A stretch of 64,000 nt of DNA from Deltaproteobacteria bacterium (GCA_007693585.1 REDH01000072.1:1-64000); one strand, 5' to 3'; counted from the first letter of the stretch, positions 36,023 through 45,294 are shown. Translations and numbers: made by a program. The notes: generated by a model not told the origin, from the sequence alone.

Positions 36023-37099
36023 ATGTTCCCCCCGCAACACAGCACGAGGACAACACCGAACCCCCCGTACGCCCTGCTCGTCGTCCTCTGCCTCGTCGTC
36101 ACCACCCAGGAGGCACGAACCGAGATGCTCGGCCACGACGCCCATGACGATGCCCTCCAGCGCGCCATCCACGAACGAACGCAGGTCCATCTCCAGACCC
36201 TCCGCGACTCGGCCTTCCCCGCGCACACCTTTGCCGTACGCGAGCTCCATACCCTCCCCCACACCCCCGTGTCCTGGGTCTCCATCCGCGGAATCGGCCT
36301 CACCACGCAGGCCAGCCAACTCCAGAACACCCTGCCCGCCGACACCTTCATCTCCGTCGTGCAGCACGAACACGGACACGCCCGCGTCATCGCATTCGGC
36401 TTCAACATGGACTCACCGAACCCGCGCATCACCACCATGTTCCAGCGCGCATCGAGCTGGCCCGTCATCCCCCCGGACCTCCACGACGCCGAGGAGTGGG
36501 GCGCGCTCGGACTCGTCGACATCGACGCCGTCATGCCCTTCCTGCTCGTCGACTGGATCGGACCGGGAACCCGCGACAGCCACGCCATGACGCTCAGGGC
36601 CCTCGCCACCGCCACCTGGGATACGCTCACCTGCGAGCATCCCGACACCTTCTCCCAGCCCTGCATCCCCGACGCCGACCTCCGCGCACGACTCGCCCGC
36701 GCCGACCAGCCAGACCAGCACCCCGTGCCCGCACGCCTCGAACCGCTGCCCGTCGCACCCGCCACCCTCCTCGCCGGACTCCTCATGCGGTTCGACCCCG
36801 ACCCACTCCACCCCCCGGTGCTCACGGCACGCGCGCTCACCGACCGCATCCACGACCCCAGCCTGCGCCACGAGCTCCTCCTGAACCTCGCACGCGTCGC
36901 CGCAGACGAACACTCCGACGGTCCGAACCGCCTCCGCGCAGCGCACGCCATCCGACTCCTGCTCGACCACCACGACCGCAACCTCGACACCGAGGGATTC
37001 CCCCGATTGGCCGACAGACTCGTCCGAAACGGACAGGCCTTCGAACACCCCGCGCAACCAGAACACGAGGAAGAACCAGAACCGTACCCGCGACCATGA
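36023..37099 (+). CDS. Secreted protein of unknown function
   Basis: 358 residues. The ATG at 36023 gives a signal-like N-terminus (YALLVVLCLVVTTQEA). I see no known domain. A region with SVVQHEHGHARVIAFGF looks at first like a metalloprotease HExxH, but reads QHEHGH and lacks that spacing. The C-terminal half is helical and Asp/Arg-rich. It is followed by 246 bp without a gene and then by the TMEM43-like gene. Confidence 0.7.
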   Translation: MFPPQHSTRTTPNPPYALLVVLCLVVTTQEARTEMLGHDAHDDALQRAIHERTQVHLQTLRDSAFPAHTFAVRELHTLPHTPVSWVSIRGIGLTTQASQLQNTLPADTFISVVQHEHGHARVIAFGFNMDSPNPRITTMFQRASSWPVIPPDLHDAEEWGALGLVDIDAVMPFLLVDWIGPGTRDSHAMTLRALATATWDTLTCEHPDTFSQPCIPDADLRARLARADQPDQHPVPARLEPLPVAPATLLAGLLMRFDPDPLHPPVLTARALTDRIHDPSLRHELLLNLARVAADEHSDGPNRLRAAHAIRLLLDHHDRNLDTEGFPRLADRLVRNGQAFEHPAQPEHEEEPEPYPRP

Positions 37100-37345
37100 C
37101 CAGAACCCGCGCCGCCGCTCCCCAGACCGGACACCAGCGAGAATCGCCCGCCCGCCACTCCACCGACCACAATCTTGTCGGGCCCACTGGATCCTGTAGG
37201 GCCACGTAAGAGATCCGTTGCTTGACACGCATCCGCGCCTGCGAGAGGACGGCTCCCGCCACGCCATCGCAACGGCTCTCCCCGCGCTGCGGCATCAGAC
37301 GCCGGCGCACCCGGTCCTCAACCCTTCCCTCACAGGAGCGTCCCC

Positions 37346-38554
37346 ATGGGCAGCAATGTCGTCGTCACTCGTCGCAACGTCTTCCAGAGACTGGGAGACT
37401 CGATCAAGGGCATCGTCGTCGGCCTGATCATCTTCCTCCTCGCCTTCCCCCTCCTCTTCTGGAACGAAGGCCGAGCCGTGAAGACCGCCAAGTCCCTCAG
37501 CGAAGGCGCTGCGGCCGTCATCTCCGTCCCCGCATCGCCCGTCGACCCCGGCAACGACGGACGCCTCATCCATGTCGTCGCCCCCGTCGAAGTATCCGAA
37601 ACCCTCCGCGATGACGTCTTCGGCATCGAGGCCACCGGAGCCACCGGACTCAAGCGAACCGTCGAAATGTACCAGTGGCGCGAAGACAGCCGCACCGAGA
37701 CCCGAACCTCCGTCGGCGGCACCGAGGAGCGCGTCACCACCTACTCCTACCGCACCGAGTGGTCCTCCACGCTCAACGACTCCTCCCGGTTCAACAACCC
37801 GGAAGGACACCGCAACCCCGCACAGATGCCGTTCCCCGACGCCACGTTCCGTGCCTCCTCCGCCACCTTCGGGGACTTCCGCCTCTCCGACAGCATCCTC
37901 TCACGGTTCAGCAACTTCGAGAACCTCTCCCTGACCACCGAGCAGCTCGCCGCCGTCCCCGAGAGCATCCGCAACACCCTCACCGTGCAGGACGGCCTCC
38001 TCTACCGCGGCGCCAACCCCACTGCACCCCAGGTCGGCGACGTGCGCATCCGCTTCGAACGCGCACCCGCCGTCGAGTCCTCCATCATCGGCGCACAGAG
38101 CGGACTCGGCTTCGCCCAGTACCAGACCTCCGCCGGTCGCGCCCTGCTCTTCGTGCGCACGGGCAACCACACCGCCGAAGCCATGTTCGCAGACGCCATG
38201 GCCGCCAACGTCGCCATGACCTGGTTCCTGCGGTTCCTCGGATGGCTCATGCTCTTCGGCGGACTCATGGCCCTCTTCAAGCCCCTCGCCGTCGTCGCCT
38301 CCGTCCTGCCCATCGCCGGAAGCATCGTCCGCACCGGCTCCGGGATCGTCGCCTTCCTCATCGCCACCCCCATCGCCCTCATCGTCATCGCCATCGCCTG
38401 GATCGTCTTCCGTCCACTTCTCGGCATCCTGCTCCTGATCCTCGGCATCGGACTCGCCGTCGGACTCAAGTTCGTCTGGAAGAAGGCCCCCCCCGCCGAA
38501 GCACAGCAACAGGCCGAAGCGGTCGCCGCCGCCGGACCGCCACCGGAAGCCTGA
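37346..38554 (+). CDS. TMEM43 (LUMA) family membrane protein
   Basis: 402 residues. One N-terminal transmembrane helix (IVVGLIIFLLAFPLLFWNEGRAVKTAKSL region; the FWNEGRAV motif is a hallmark of TMEM43) precedes a large soluble domain, with LKRTVEMYQWREDS and then DVRIRFERAPA typical of the family. Three to four helices follow at the C-terminus (FLRFLGWLMLFGGLMALFKP onward). Human TMEM43 is an inner nuclear membrane protein; bacterial members have no assigned role. ACAGGAG lies 8 bp before the ATG at 37346. It converges with the multi-PH membrane protein gene. Confidence 0.85.
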   Translation: MGSNVVVTRRNVFQRLGDSIKGIVVGLIIFLLAFPLLFWNEGRAVKTAKSLSEGAAAVISVPASPVDPGNDGRLIHVVAPVEVSETLRDDVFGIEATGATGLKRTVEMYQWREDSRTETRTSVGGTEERVTTYSYRTEWSSTLNDSSRFNNPEGHRNPAQMPFPDATFRASSATFGDFRLSDSILSRFSNFENLSLTTEQLAAVPESIRNTLTVQDGLLYRGANPTAPQVGDVRIRFERAPAVESSIIGAQSGLGFAQYQTSAGRALLFVRTGNHTAEAMFADAMAANVAMTWFLRFLGWLMLFGGLMALFKPLAVVASVLPIAGSIVRTGSGIVAFLIATPIALIVIAIAWIVFRPLLGILLLILGIGLAVGLKFVWKKAPPAEAQQQAEAVAAAGPPPEA

Positions 38555-38612
38555 ACACCACCGCCCGGGCCCACGACAACACCTCCGGCCCCGGCGCCCG
38601 GACCGGAACACC

Positions 38613-41279
38613 TCAGTCGGCGTCGCGACCACTCACCTCGCGAACCCGGGCGCTGAAAACCTCCGCGTCCGGGACATCCCCCACCACCAGGTCTGCGCCC
38701 GAGCTGCCCGTGGTGAACACCCGCACCGTTCCGCCGCCCAGCATCTGGTGCAACGGACCCCGGTGAACGGTCACGTGATCCACCCGCTCCAGCAGCACGC
38801 TCGAGCGCCGCGACCACAGCAACCGCCGCTCCGACACCACCGCCGCGCGCGTCAGCACATGCCGGGTCCGACGCAGTCGAAGGTACGACAGCGGAAGAAC
38901 CACGGGCAAAAGCGGCAACAACGGAAACACCAAGAGCAGCGTCAGCGCCAGCCGAGCAAGCGCAACCCGCGCCAGAGGCCGAGCCTCCGCAAGCTCCTCC
39001 TCCAGCGACGCATCCGGACCGGACAACTCGGCGTCCAGCGAACGGTGCAGCGCAACCACCCCATCCAGCATCGGCACCTGCGCACGCCCAGGTCCCCCGA
39101 AGAACAGATCCAGCCAGCCCGCCCCCCCGCAACCGGGCAACACCACCGTGTCGATGTGGCGCAGGTCCGCCCAGGCCCCACGCACTGTCCCCTTCACGAA
39201 GACCCCGGAACGCACCGTCACCCCCTCGTCGTGCAGCCAGAGCTCACGGTACCGCGCCGCCAGCGCCGCCGCCATGGCGAACAGCACCCACAGCGCCAGC
39301 GCACCCCCCACCGCAGCGAACAGGGCCAGCCCCCCGAACCCCAGCACGAACAGGACCCCACCCACCAGGAGCGACAAACCCCAGACCAGCGGCCACCACA
39401 GGGACCCCAGCACATGCCGTCGCACCGTGAACCGCGACCGCAGCCGACGCCGAGGGACCGACACCGGCATCCCCAGACGCTCGCACAGCGTGCGCTCGTC
39501 CGCCTCGTCCAGCCGGATCGAGGACAGCACCAGCGGCATCATCGACCCCACCGACATCAGCGTCACCGTCGCCGTGCCCATCCACCGATCAACCGGATCA
39601 CGGCGCACATGCAACGTCATCACCTTCTCCACCCCGAACTCCTCGATACGCTCCTGCAGCAAGGCCACCCGCGAACGCACCGAACGGCGACCGAGCGTAT
39701 ACGTCGTGATCGCGCGACGAAACGCCCCGCCCACCGCACCGAACAGCCCGGTCACGAGCCCCACCCCCAGGCAGACCGCGAGCACCGTCCCTCCCACACG
39801 CCCCGTCTCCGCCATCCACCCACCCATCCCCAGCACGATGAAGACCACCAGCGAACCCACCCCGGCCAGACCCCAGGCCCCCAGCGACCACAGGAGCGGG
39901 GCCCGCACCACGCGGCGTGCATCCATCCGCAACTCGACCTCAGGCCACTCCCGACGCTGAACCGGACGCGACTCCGCACCCGCTCGCGAAGGCATCGGCG
40001 TCACGGGCTCCACACCCCGACACCCCTCTTCGGACCATGCAGCGGAATCCCCCCCCGCATCAGGTCGCGCAGCCCCATCCGCCCCACCGGAAACACCCGC
40101 CGAACAGGCCACCAACGGCTCCGCCGTACCCCCACCGTCGCCGCCCTCCACGACCCCAACCGCCGCGACCCCGCCCTCCGCAAGACCGCCCTCCCGCGAC
40201 GGCGCATCCTCAATCAACCCCTTGAGCACCTCCTTGAACATCTCCGCGTCCGGCACGAGCTCGAACACGATCTCGCTCCCCGCCCCCTGCGCACTCAACG
40301 TCACCCGCGCGTGCGACACGAGCCGCAGCAGCAGCGGAGCATGAGTCGTCACATCCGCCAGGTTCTCCACCGGGATCATCTTGAGCCGGCGCGTCAGAAA
40401 GCCGTCCTCGAAGTCCACCCGCTCCGGACGAAGCGTATACCGGCGACGAAGAAGATTCCCGAGACGTACCCCCAGCCCCCCCACCACCACCAGGAACGCA
40501 AGCACAAGGCCGACCACCACCGCCGTCAGCAGCCGCGCCACATCCTCACCGCGCACCGTGCTCACCAGCAGATCACCACCCGCCAGCGGAACCTCACCAT
40601 GACCCGCCATCTCCCGCATCATCGACCACGCCGCGACCGGAGACTCGTCCGGCAACCCCACCAGGATGCCGGCAAAGACCATCGCCTGCAACCACACCAG
40701 ACCCAGCATACCCAACCACGCCACCGCGGATGGCCCCATGTCCATCACGATCCCCGACACCTGCGGACGCGTCTCCAGCACCGCCGCACCCCGGTCAATC
40801 CGCAGCCCCTGCTCCGCCATCCGAAGCTGCACCAGCTCCAGCACCTCCTCCGCCTCGCGCTGCCCCAGAATCTCCACCTCGGTCCCGAAGCTTCCCGCCG
40901 CACGCAGCTCCACACGCCCCGTCCCGAACAGCCTCGACTCCAGAAAGGGCCGCACCGTCCCCACCTGCGTCACGTTGCGAAGATCCAGCTCCACCGACCC
41001 GCTCGTCAGCAACCCGCCATACCGACGCACAATCCGACGACGATGAATCTCCACCCGCTCCTTCGACCACGCCGCCAGACGCTGCGCCACCAGCAAGCCG
41101 AGACACAACACCACACCCCCGAACACCAGGCCCACCAGGCGAGGCAACGCCAGGAACGGCGAAACGACATGCACTACACCGAGAAGCAACACCGCAAAAA
41201 GCGCGGCCCACAGCACCGGCATCCAGACGAACGGCCTGAACTCGGGCCGCAGCACCACCGGACTCTCCCTGTTCGCCAT
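38613..41279 (-). CDS. Large membrane protein with multiple bacterial PH (bPH2) domains
   Basis: 888 residues from the ATG at 41279, preceded by GGGGAG. Paired transmembrane helices alternate with soluble segments. At least four segments fit the bPH2/DUF304 pattern seen in Bacillus YdbS/YdbT: one near residue 80 (RRIVRRYGGLLTSGSVELDL), one near 280 (YTLRPERVDFEDGFLTRRLK), one near 520 (YTLGRRSVRSRVALLQERIE) and one near the C-terminus (VVSERRLLWSRRSSVLLERV); another near 700 (LHDEGVTVRSGVFVKGT) may be a fifth. YdbT-like proteins confer resistance to some peptides by unknown means. This one is longer than usual for the family and has an acidic/Pro-rich insert near residue 380-450. It is divergent from the TSP1-like lipoprotein. 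Confidence 0.85.
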   Translation of the reverse strand: MANRESPVVLRPEFRPFVWMPVLWAALFAVLLLGVVHVVSPFLALPRLVGLVFGGVVLCLGLLVAQRLAAWSKERVEIHRRRIVRRYGGLLTSGSVELDLRNVTQVGTVRPFLESRLFGTGRVELRAAGSFGTEVEILGQREAEEVLELVQLRMAEQGLRIDRGAAVLETRPQVSGIVMDMGPSAVAWLGMLGLVWLQAMVFAGILVGLPDESPVAAWSMMREMAGHGEVPLAGGDLLVSTVRGEDVARLLTAVVVGLVLAFLVVVGGLGVRLGNLLRRRYTLRPERVDFEDGFLTRRLKMIPVENLADVTTHAPLLLRLVSHARVTLSAQGAGSEIVFELVPDAEMFKEVLKGLIEDAPSREGGLAEGGVAAVGVVEGGDGGGTAEPLVACSAGVSGGADGAARPDAGGDSAAWSEEGCRGVEPVTPMPSRAGAESRPVQRREWPEVELRMDARRVVRAPLLWSLGAWGLAGVGSLVVFIVLGMGGWMAETGRVGGTVLAVCLGVGLVTGLFGAVGGAFRRAITTYTLGRRSVRSRVALLQERIEEFGVEKVMTLHVRRDPVDRWMGTATVTLMSVGSMMPLVLSSIRLDEADERTLCERLGMPVSVPRRRLRSRFTVRRHVLGSLWWPLVWGLSLLVGGVLFVLGFGGLALFAAVGGALALWVLFAMAAALAARYRELWLHDEGVTVRSGVFVKGTVRGAWADLRHIDTVVLPGCGGAGWLDLFFGGPGRAQVPMLDGVVALHRSLDAELSGPDASLEEELAEARPLARVALARLALTLLLVFPLLPLLPVVLPLSYLRLRRTRHVLTRAAVVSERRLLWSRRSSVLLERVDHVTVHRGPLHQMLGGGTVRVFTTGSSGADLVVGDVPDAEVFSARVREVSGRDAD

Positions 41280-41452
41280 GAACCCACTCCCCAGCAGTGC
41301 CCACCACGACCATCCCTTGCCACGAGCTCGATGCGAGTACCAGCACGCCGCAACACCACCATGCCAGTCAGGAACAATTTTTCCTTGTGCTCGGCCACGA
41401 ATTCGCAACCCTTCCACCCCTGACCCGGTCTCCACACCGCCCGGAACGCCAC

Positions 41453-42898
41453 ATGACCTTCGATCCCCCCGCCCACCCCACCATGCCCCGCACGCGCAGC
41501 GTCGCTGCCGTCCTCCTCACACTCGTCCTCGCCGCGTGCGCCTCCGGCGATCCCGTCGTCCCCGGCGACGCCCCCCCACCGCGACCCGATCGCGACGCAG
41601 TCGGACCGGAAGGCACCTCCGCGGACGCCGGCGCCACCGACGAAACCGCAGACGTCGACTCACGCACCGAAACCGACGCCAGCGCAGCAACCGAGACCCA
41701 CGACCCCTCACCGAGCGACGCCACCTCTCGGCTCGACCCTGACCCGGCCGCCTTCGGACAACCATGCGCCGACGACGGCGACTGCGCCGACGATCTCTGC
41801 CTGCACGAGGGACACGACGAGGACCCCTTCTGCTCCAGACCCTGCGACGAAAACGACTGCCCCGCCGGATTCACCTGCGAAACCGTCCCCGTCGACGAGA
41901 TCGACACACCCGTGTGCCTCCCCGATCCCGACGGATGCACCGGCGAGTGCAGCCCCGGCGACATCGAGCAGCGCGCCCGCTCCTGCGGAAGCTGCGCCGA
42001 AGGGACCGAAGAGGCGTCCCGAACCTGCGGCCTCGACTGCACCTGGGGCGACTGGTCCCGCTGGTCCGACTGCATCACCGACGCCGTCTGCGTGCCCTTC
42101 CAGGTCGAGACCGAAACCGAGAACTGCTCCGGATGCGCCGGCGCCGTCCAGGAACGCAGCCGCGAGTGCGACCGCTCCACCTGCCACTGGGGCGAGTGGA
42201 GCACCTGGACCGACTGCTCCACAGGCACCGCCTGCAGCCCCGGGCAGATCGACACCGACACCCGAGACTGCCCCTGCGGAGAATCCGACCAGCGCCAGCG
42301 CACATGCACGCTCGACGGTTGCGGATGGGGACCCTGGACCGACTGGCGCGGGTGCACCGGATCCATCTGCTCCCCCGGCGCCATCCAGACCGACGAAGAG
42401 TCCTGCGGTGGCGCCTGCGGAAGCGGCGCCCGCACCCGAACACGCACATGCACACTCGACGGTTGCGGATGGGACGACTGGAGCCGGTGGTCCGACTGCT
42501 CCGGAACCGACATCTGCTCCCCGGGAGAAGTGGACACGGACACCCGCAACTGCAGCTGCTCGGGCGCAGGGTTCGAACAGCGCTCGCGAACCTGCACCGA
42601 CGCATGCGACTGGGGACCCTACGGAAACTGGTCCGGATGCCCCGACGAAGTCTGCAGCCCGGGCGACACTGCACCCTGCGCCAACAACGACCCCTGCGGA
42701 CACCGCGTCTGCACCAGCGCCTGCGCCTGGGGCGACTGCGAACCCGCACCCGGAAACGAGTGCCTCCGCATCCGCCCCGGTACCGAAGGACCCCTGGGAA
42801 ACAACTGGCGATGCTGCGGCACGAGCCAGTGGCAGTTCTGCCTCAGCACCTGTGAGTGGTCGAGCAACTGCGCGGTCTGCGAAAACTGCAGCTGCTGA
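41453..42898 (+). CDS. Lipoprotein with thrombospondin-type-1-like repeats
   Basis: 481 residues; ATG at 41453, or 41483. The signal peptide ends in TLVLAAC. An acidic Thr/Asp/Glu-rich linker and a Cys-rich part (CADDGDCADDLCLHEG) precede five similar units with a Trp-rich core: CTWGDWSRWSDC, CHWGEWSTWTDC, CGWGPWTDWRGC, CGWDDWSRWSDC and CDWGPYGNWSGC. Between the cores, Cys residues recur with C.PG and RxCxC-type spacing. This is the WSxWS pattern of TSP1 repeats, known from eukaryotic adhesion proteins and rare in bacteria. A last Cys-rich segment (CGTSQWQFCLSTCEW) ends the protein. It probably binds a surface or polysaccharide, by inference. Confidence 0.8.
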   Translation: MTFDPPAHPTMPRTRSVAAVLLTLVLAACASGDPVVPGDAPPPRPDRDAVGPEGTSADAGATDETADVDSRTETDASAATETHDPSPSDATSRLDPDPAAFGQPCADDGDCADDLCLHEGHDEDPFCSRPCDENDCPAGFTCETVPVDEIDTPVCLPDPDGCTGECSPGDIEQRARSCGSCAEGTEEASRTCGLDCTWGDWSRWSDCITDAVCVPFQVETETENCSGCAGAVQERSRECDRSTCHWGEWSTWTDCSTGTACSPGQIDTDTRDCPCGESDQRQRTCTLDGCGWGPWTDWRGCTGSICSPGAIQTDEESCGGACGSGARTRTRTCTLDGCGWDDWSRWSDCSGTDICSPGEVDTDTRNCSCSGAGFEQRSRTCTDACDWGPYGNWSGCPDEVCSPGDTAPCANNDPCGHRVCTSACAWGDCEPAPGNECLRIRPGTEGPLGNNWRCCGTSQWQFCLSTCEWSSNCAVCENCSC

Positions 42899-43001
42899 CC
42901 CCGCAGGCTGACAACAGTCAACCCTTGCCCATCCCGTCGCCTGGACGTAGCCGCTCGCCCCACGCCGGAACCCCTCCGGCGCGCTCCGACCAGGCCCCCC
43001 C

Positions 43002-44195
43002 ATGCCCCGCCTCTTCACCCCGCGGTTCTGGCTCCTCCTCGCAGGACAGTTCCTCCAGAACCTCTCCTTCGCATCCCTCCCCCTCGTCCCCCTCCTCCTC
43101 CTCCACCTCGGCGCCACCCGCACCGAAATCGGAACCCTCATGGCCGCCGGTGGAATCGGCGCCGTCGCCTCCCGACCCCTCGTCGGATGGGCCCTCGACA
43201 CCATCGGACGAAGACCCGTCCTCCACACCGCTACCCTGCTCTCCGCAGCCACCATCGCCTGGCTCGCCTGGATCCCCTCGCTCGGACCCGCACTCTGGCT
43301 CAACCGAATCCTCTTCGGCGCCGCCATGGGCGCCGCCGCCACCGCGTGGTTCACCCTCGCCATCGACGGCATGCCCTCCCAGCGACGCACCGAAGGCATC
43401 GCACTCTTCGGCATCGCCGGACTCGCAGGACTCATCGTCAATCCCATCGCCGGCGAACTCGGCCTCGGCGGCGGCGACGTACAGCGCATCTTCCCCTGGG
43501 TCGCCCTCGTCGTCGCACTCTCCATCCTCCCCGTCCTCCTCGTGAAGGACCCCGCCAAACCACCGCCAAACCACGACGCCGAACGACGACCACCACCCGG
43601 GCCCGCCGCACTCGTGCGCGCGCTACTCCACCCCAGACTCGCTCCCGTCTGGATCGCCACACTCGTCTTCGCCGCCATCTTCTCCGCCATCCTCTACTTC
43701 GGGGCCGTCGCCGCAGAAACCCGAAACGTACCCAAACCCACCTGGCTCTGGTTCACCTACGCCGGAGGAGCCATCACCGTCCGCCTCCTCGGTGCACGAC
43801 TCCCCGACCGCATCGGACCGCACAACCTCGTGGCGCCCTCCCTCGGCCTCTACGCAGTCGCGCTCCTCCTCGCCGCACACGCCCACTCCACATCCACCTT
43901 CCTCGCCGCAGGACTCCTCGGCGGACTCGCCCACGGCACCTTCTTCCCCTGCGCCGCCTCCCTCGCCATCGGACGCATGCCCGATGACATGCGCGGCACC
44001 GCGCTGGCCACCTTCACCGCACTCCTCGAAATGGCCAGCTTCATCGCCGCGCCCGTCTTCGGCTGGATCGCCGACCTCCAGGACGACGCCACCATGTTCA
44101 CAACCGCCGCAGCCATCGGGTTCGTCGGGATCGCCGCATGGACCCTCCTCGAAAACGCTGTTTCCAAATCCGGAAACGCGCGTTTCGGAAACTGA
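43002..44195 (+). CDS. MFS transporter
   Basis: 397 residues with about twelve hydrophobic helices. The loop 2-3 signature is present as GWALDTIGRRPV, and a matching GARLPDRIGPHN lies in the second half. A cytoplasmic Pro-rich central loop (PAKPPPNHDAERRPPPG) separates the two halves. The family exports or imports small molecules by proton coupling; the substrate cannot be told. The C-terminal 12 codons are made of overlapping inverted repeats (see 44160-44192). It may be read with the lipoprotein gene upstream, with a gap of 103 bp. Confidence 0.85.
   Translation: MPRLFTPRFWLLLAGQFLQNLSFASLPLVPLLLLHLGATRTEIGTLMAAGGIGAVASRPLVGWALDTIGRRPVLHTATLLSAATIAWLAWIPSLGPALWLNRILFGAAMGAAATAWFTLAIDGMPSQRRTEGIALFGIAGLAGLIVNPIAGELGLGGGDVQRIFPWVALVVALSILPVLLVKDPAKPPPNHDAERRPPPGPAALVRALLHPRLAPVWIATLVFAAIFSAILYFGAVAAETRNVPKPTWLWFTYAGGAITVRLLGARLPDRIGPHNLVAPSLGLYAVALLLAAHAHSTSTFLAAGLLGGLAHGTFFPCAASLAIGRMPDDMRGTALATFTALLEMASFIAAPVFGWIADLQDDATMFTTAAAIGFVGIAAWTLLENAVSKSGNARFGN
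44160..44192. promoter_or_regulatory. Overlapping inverted repeats of GTTTC/GAAAC at the MFS gene end
   Basis: Three overlapping dyads: GTTTCC-6 bases-GGAAAC at 44160-44177, GAAACGCGCGTTTC at 44173-44186, and GTTTC-G-GAAAC at 44182-44192. A GAAAC follows at 44194. They encode the last codons of the MFS protein. They could form alternative hairpins and stop transcription before the sigma-54 promoter 90 bp downstream, or bind a protein. The role is unproven. Confidence 0.5.
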
Positions 44196-44281
44196 AACAT
44201 CCAGGCGCCACACGCCCGGTTCCACCAACGGACCCGCCCCCAACAGGCCGTAAACCACCGCCAACACGTTCCTCCACAGAG

Positions 44282-44298
44282 CTGGCACGAGCGTTGCT
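44282..44298 (+). promoter_or_regulatory. Sigma-54 (RpoN) promoter, -24/-12 consensus
   Basis: CTGGCACGAGCGTTGCT matches YTGGCACGRNNNTTGCW at every defined position, including the invariant GG (44284-44285) and GC (44296-44297). It lies 94 bp upstream of the persulfide dioxygenase start and would begin transcription near 44309. Such a perfect match within an intergenic region, in the right orientation, is unlikely to be chance. It implies control by a sigma-54-dependent activator, whose gene is not in this window. Confidence 0.8.
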
Positions 44299-44391
44299 CT
44301 ACACCGGGACAGGTTGCCGTGACCCGCGACCGTGACCATCCGGAAACGGTCCCACGAACACCCACCACCCACCCGCCCGATGGAGGCCACC

Positions 44392-45294
44392 ATGCAGAAG
44401 ATCGACACCTTCTACGACGCCCGCACCTTCACCCTCACCTACGTCGTCTGGGACGACGAAACCCGGGACGCCGTCATCATCGACCCCGTCCTCGACTACG
44501 AACCCGCAGCCAGCAGGATCTGGACCGAATCCGCCGAGGAAGTGCTCGACTTCGTCCGAAAGAACGAGCTCGACGTCAAGCTCATCCTCGAAACCCACGC
44601 GCACGCCGACCACCTCAGCGGCGCCGCCTGGCTCAAGAAGCACCTCCCCGGCGTGCCCACCGCCATCGGACGGCGCATCACCGAGGTCCAGGCCATGTTC
44701 AAGAACATCTTCGACCTCCCCGAAGACTTCTCCACCGATGGCTCCCAGTTCGAGATGCTCCTCGAGGACGGACAGACCGTCGACGTCGGCAGCCTCTCCT
44801 TCAAGGTGATCTTCACCCCGGGACACACGCCCGCCTGCGCCTCCTACCTCTTCGGTGATGCACTCTTCACCGGTGACGCGCTCTTCATGCCCGACATGGG
44901 AACCGGGCGCTGCGACTTCCCCGGCGGCAGCGCCACCGACATGTACCACGCCATCCACGAACGCCTCTACGCGCTCCCCGACAACACCCAGGTCTACGTC
45001 GGACACGACTACCAGCCCGGTGGACGAGACCTCGAGTACGTCGCGCCCCTCTCCGCCCACAAGCAGAACAACGTCATGCTCAGGGCCGACACCTCCGAAA
45101 GGGAGTTCGTCGAGAAGCGCGAAGCCCGGGACGCCACGCTGGCCGCACCCAAGCTCCTCTTCCAGAGCGTCCAGGTCAACGTCGACGCAGGACGCCTGCC
45201 GAAGCCCGAAGCCAACGAGATCAGATACCTCAAGCTGCCCATCAACGTCTTCCGGCCGGAGGAGGGCGGCGACCTCTCCATCGACGCAGTCTGA
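44392..45294 (+). CDS. Persulfide dioxygenase, metallo-beta-lactamase fold (Blh/ETHE1-like)
   Basis: 300 residues from the ATG at 44392 after GGAGG. The metal site is H69-A-H71-A-D73-H74 with GHTPACAS and TGDALFMPDMGTGRCDFPGG further on. These are characteristic of ETHE1/Blh-type enzymes that oxidise glutathione persulfide (GSSH) to sulfite using a mononuclear Fe. Length and C-terminus (APLSAHKQNNVML, LPKPEANEIRYLKLPINV) fit the Blh subfamily. It is cytoplasmic. The sigma-54 promoter at 44282 precedes it. The SulP gene follows 171 bp later, so sulfite or sulfate could be moved by the neighbour; this link is inference. Confidence 0.88.
   Translation: MQKIDTFYDARTFTLTYVVWDDETRDAVIIDPVLDYEPAASRIWTESAEEVLDFVRKNELDVKLILETHAHADHLSGAAWLKKHLPGVPTAIGRRITEVQAMFKNIFDLPEDFSTDGSQFEMLLEDGQTVDVGSLSFKVIFTPGHTPACASYLFGDALFTGDALFMPDMGTGRCDFPGGSATDMYHAIHERLYALPDNTQVYVGHDYQPGGRDLEYVAPLSAHKQNNVMLRADTSEREFVEKREARDATLAAPKLLFQSVQVNVDAGRLPKPEANEIRYLKLPINVFRPEEGGDLSIDAV

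Noticed and set aside
36353-36376. Metalloprotease active site in the secreted protein at 36023
   Set aside because: The motif reads QHEHGH and lacks the HExxH spacing, and no third metal ligand region is evident.
37222-37244. TTGACA as a -35 box for the TMEM43-like gene
   Set aside because: No -10-like hexamer follows at 16-18 bp; the match is to one hexamer only.
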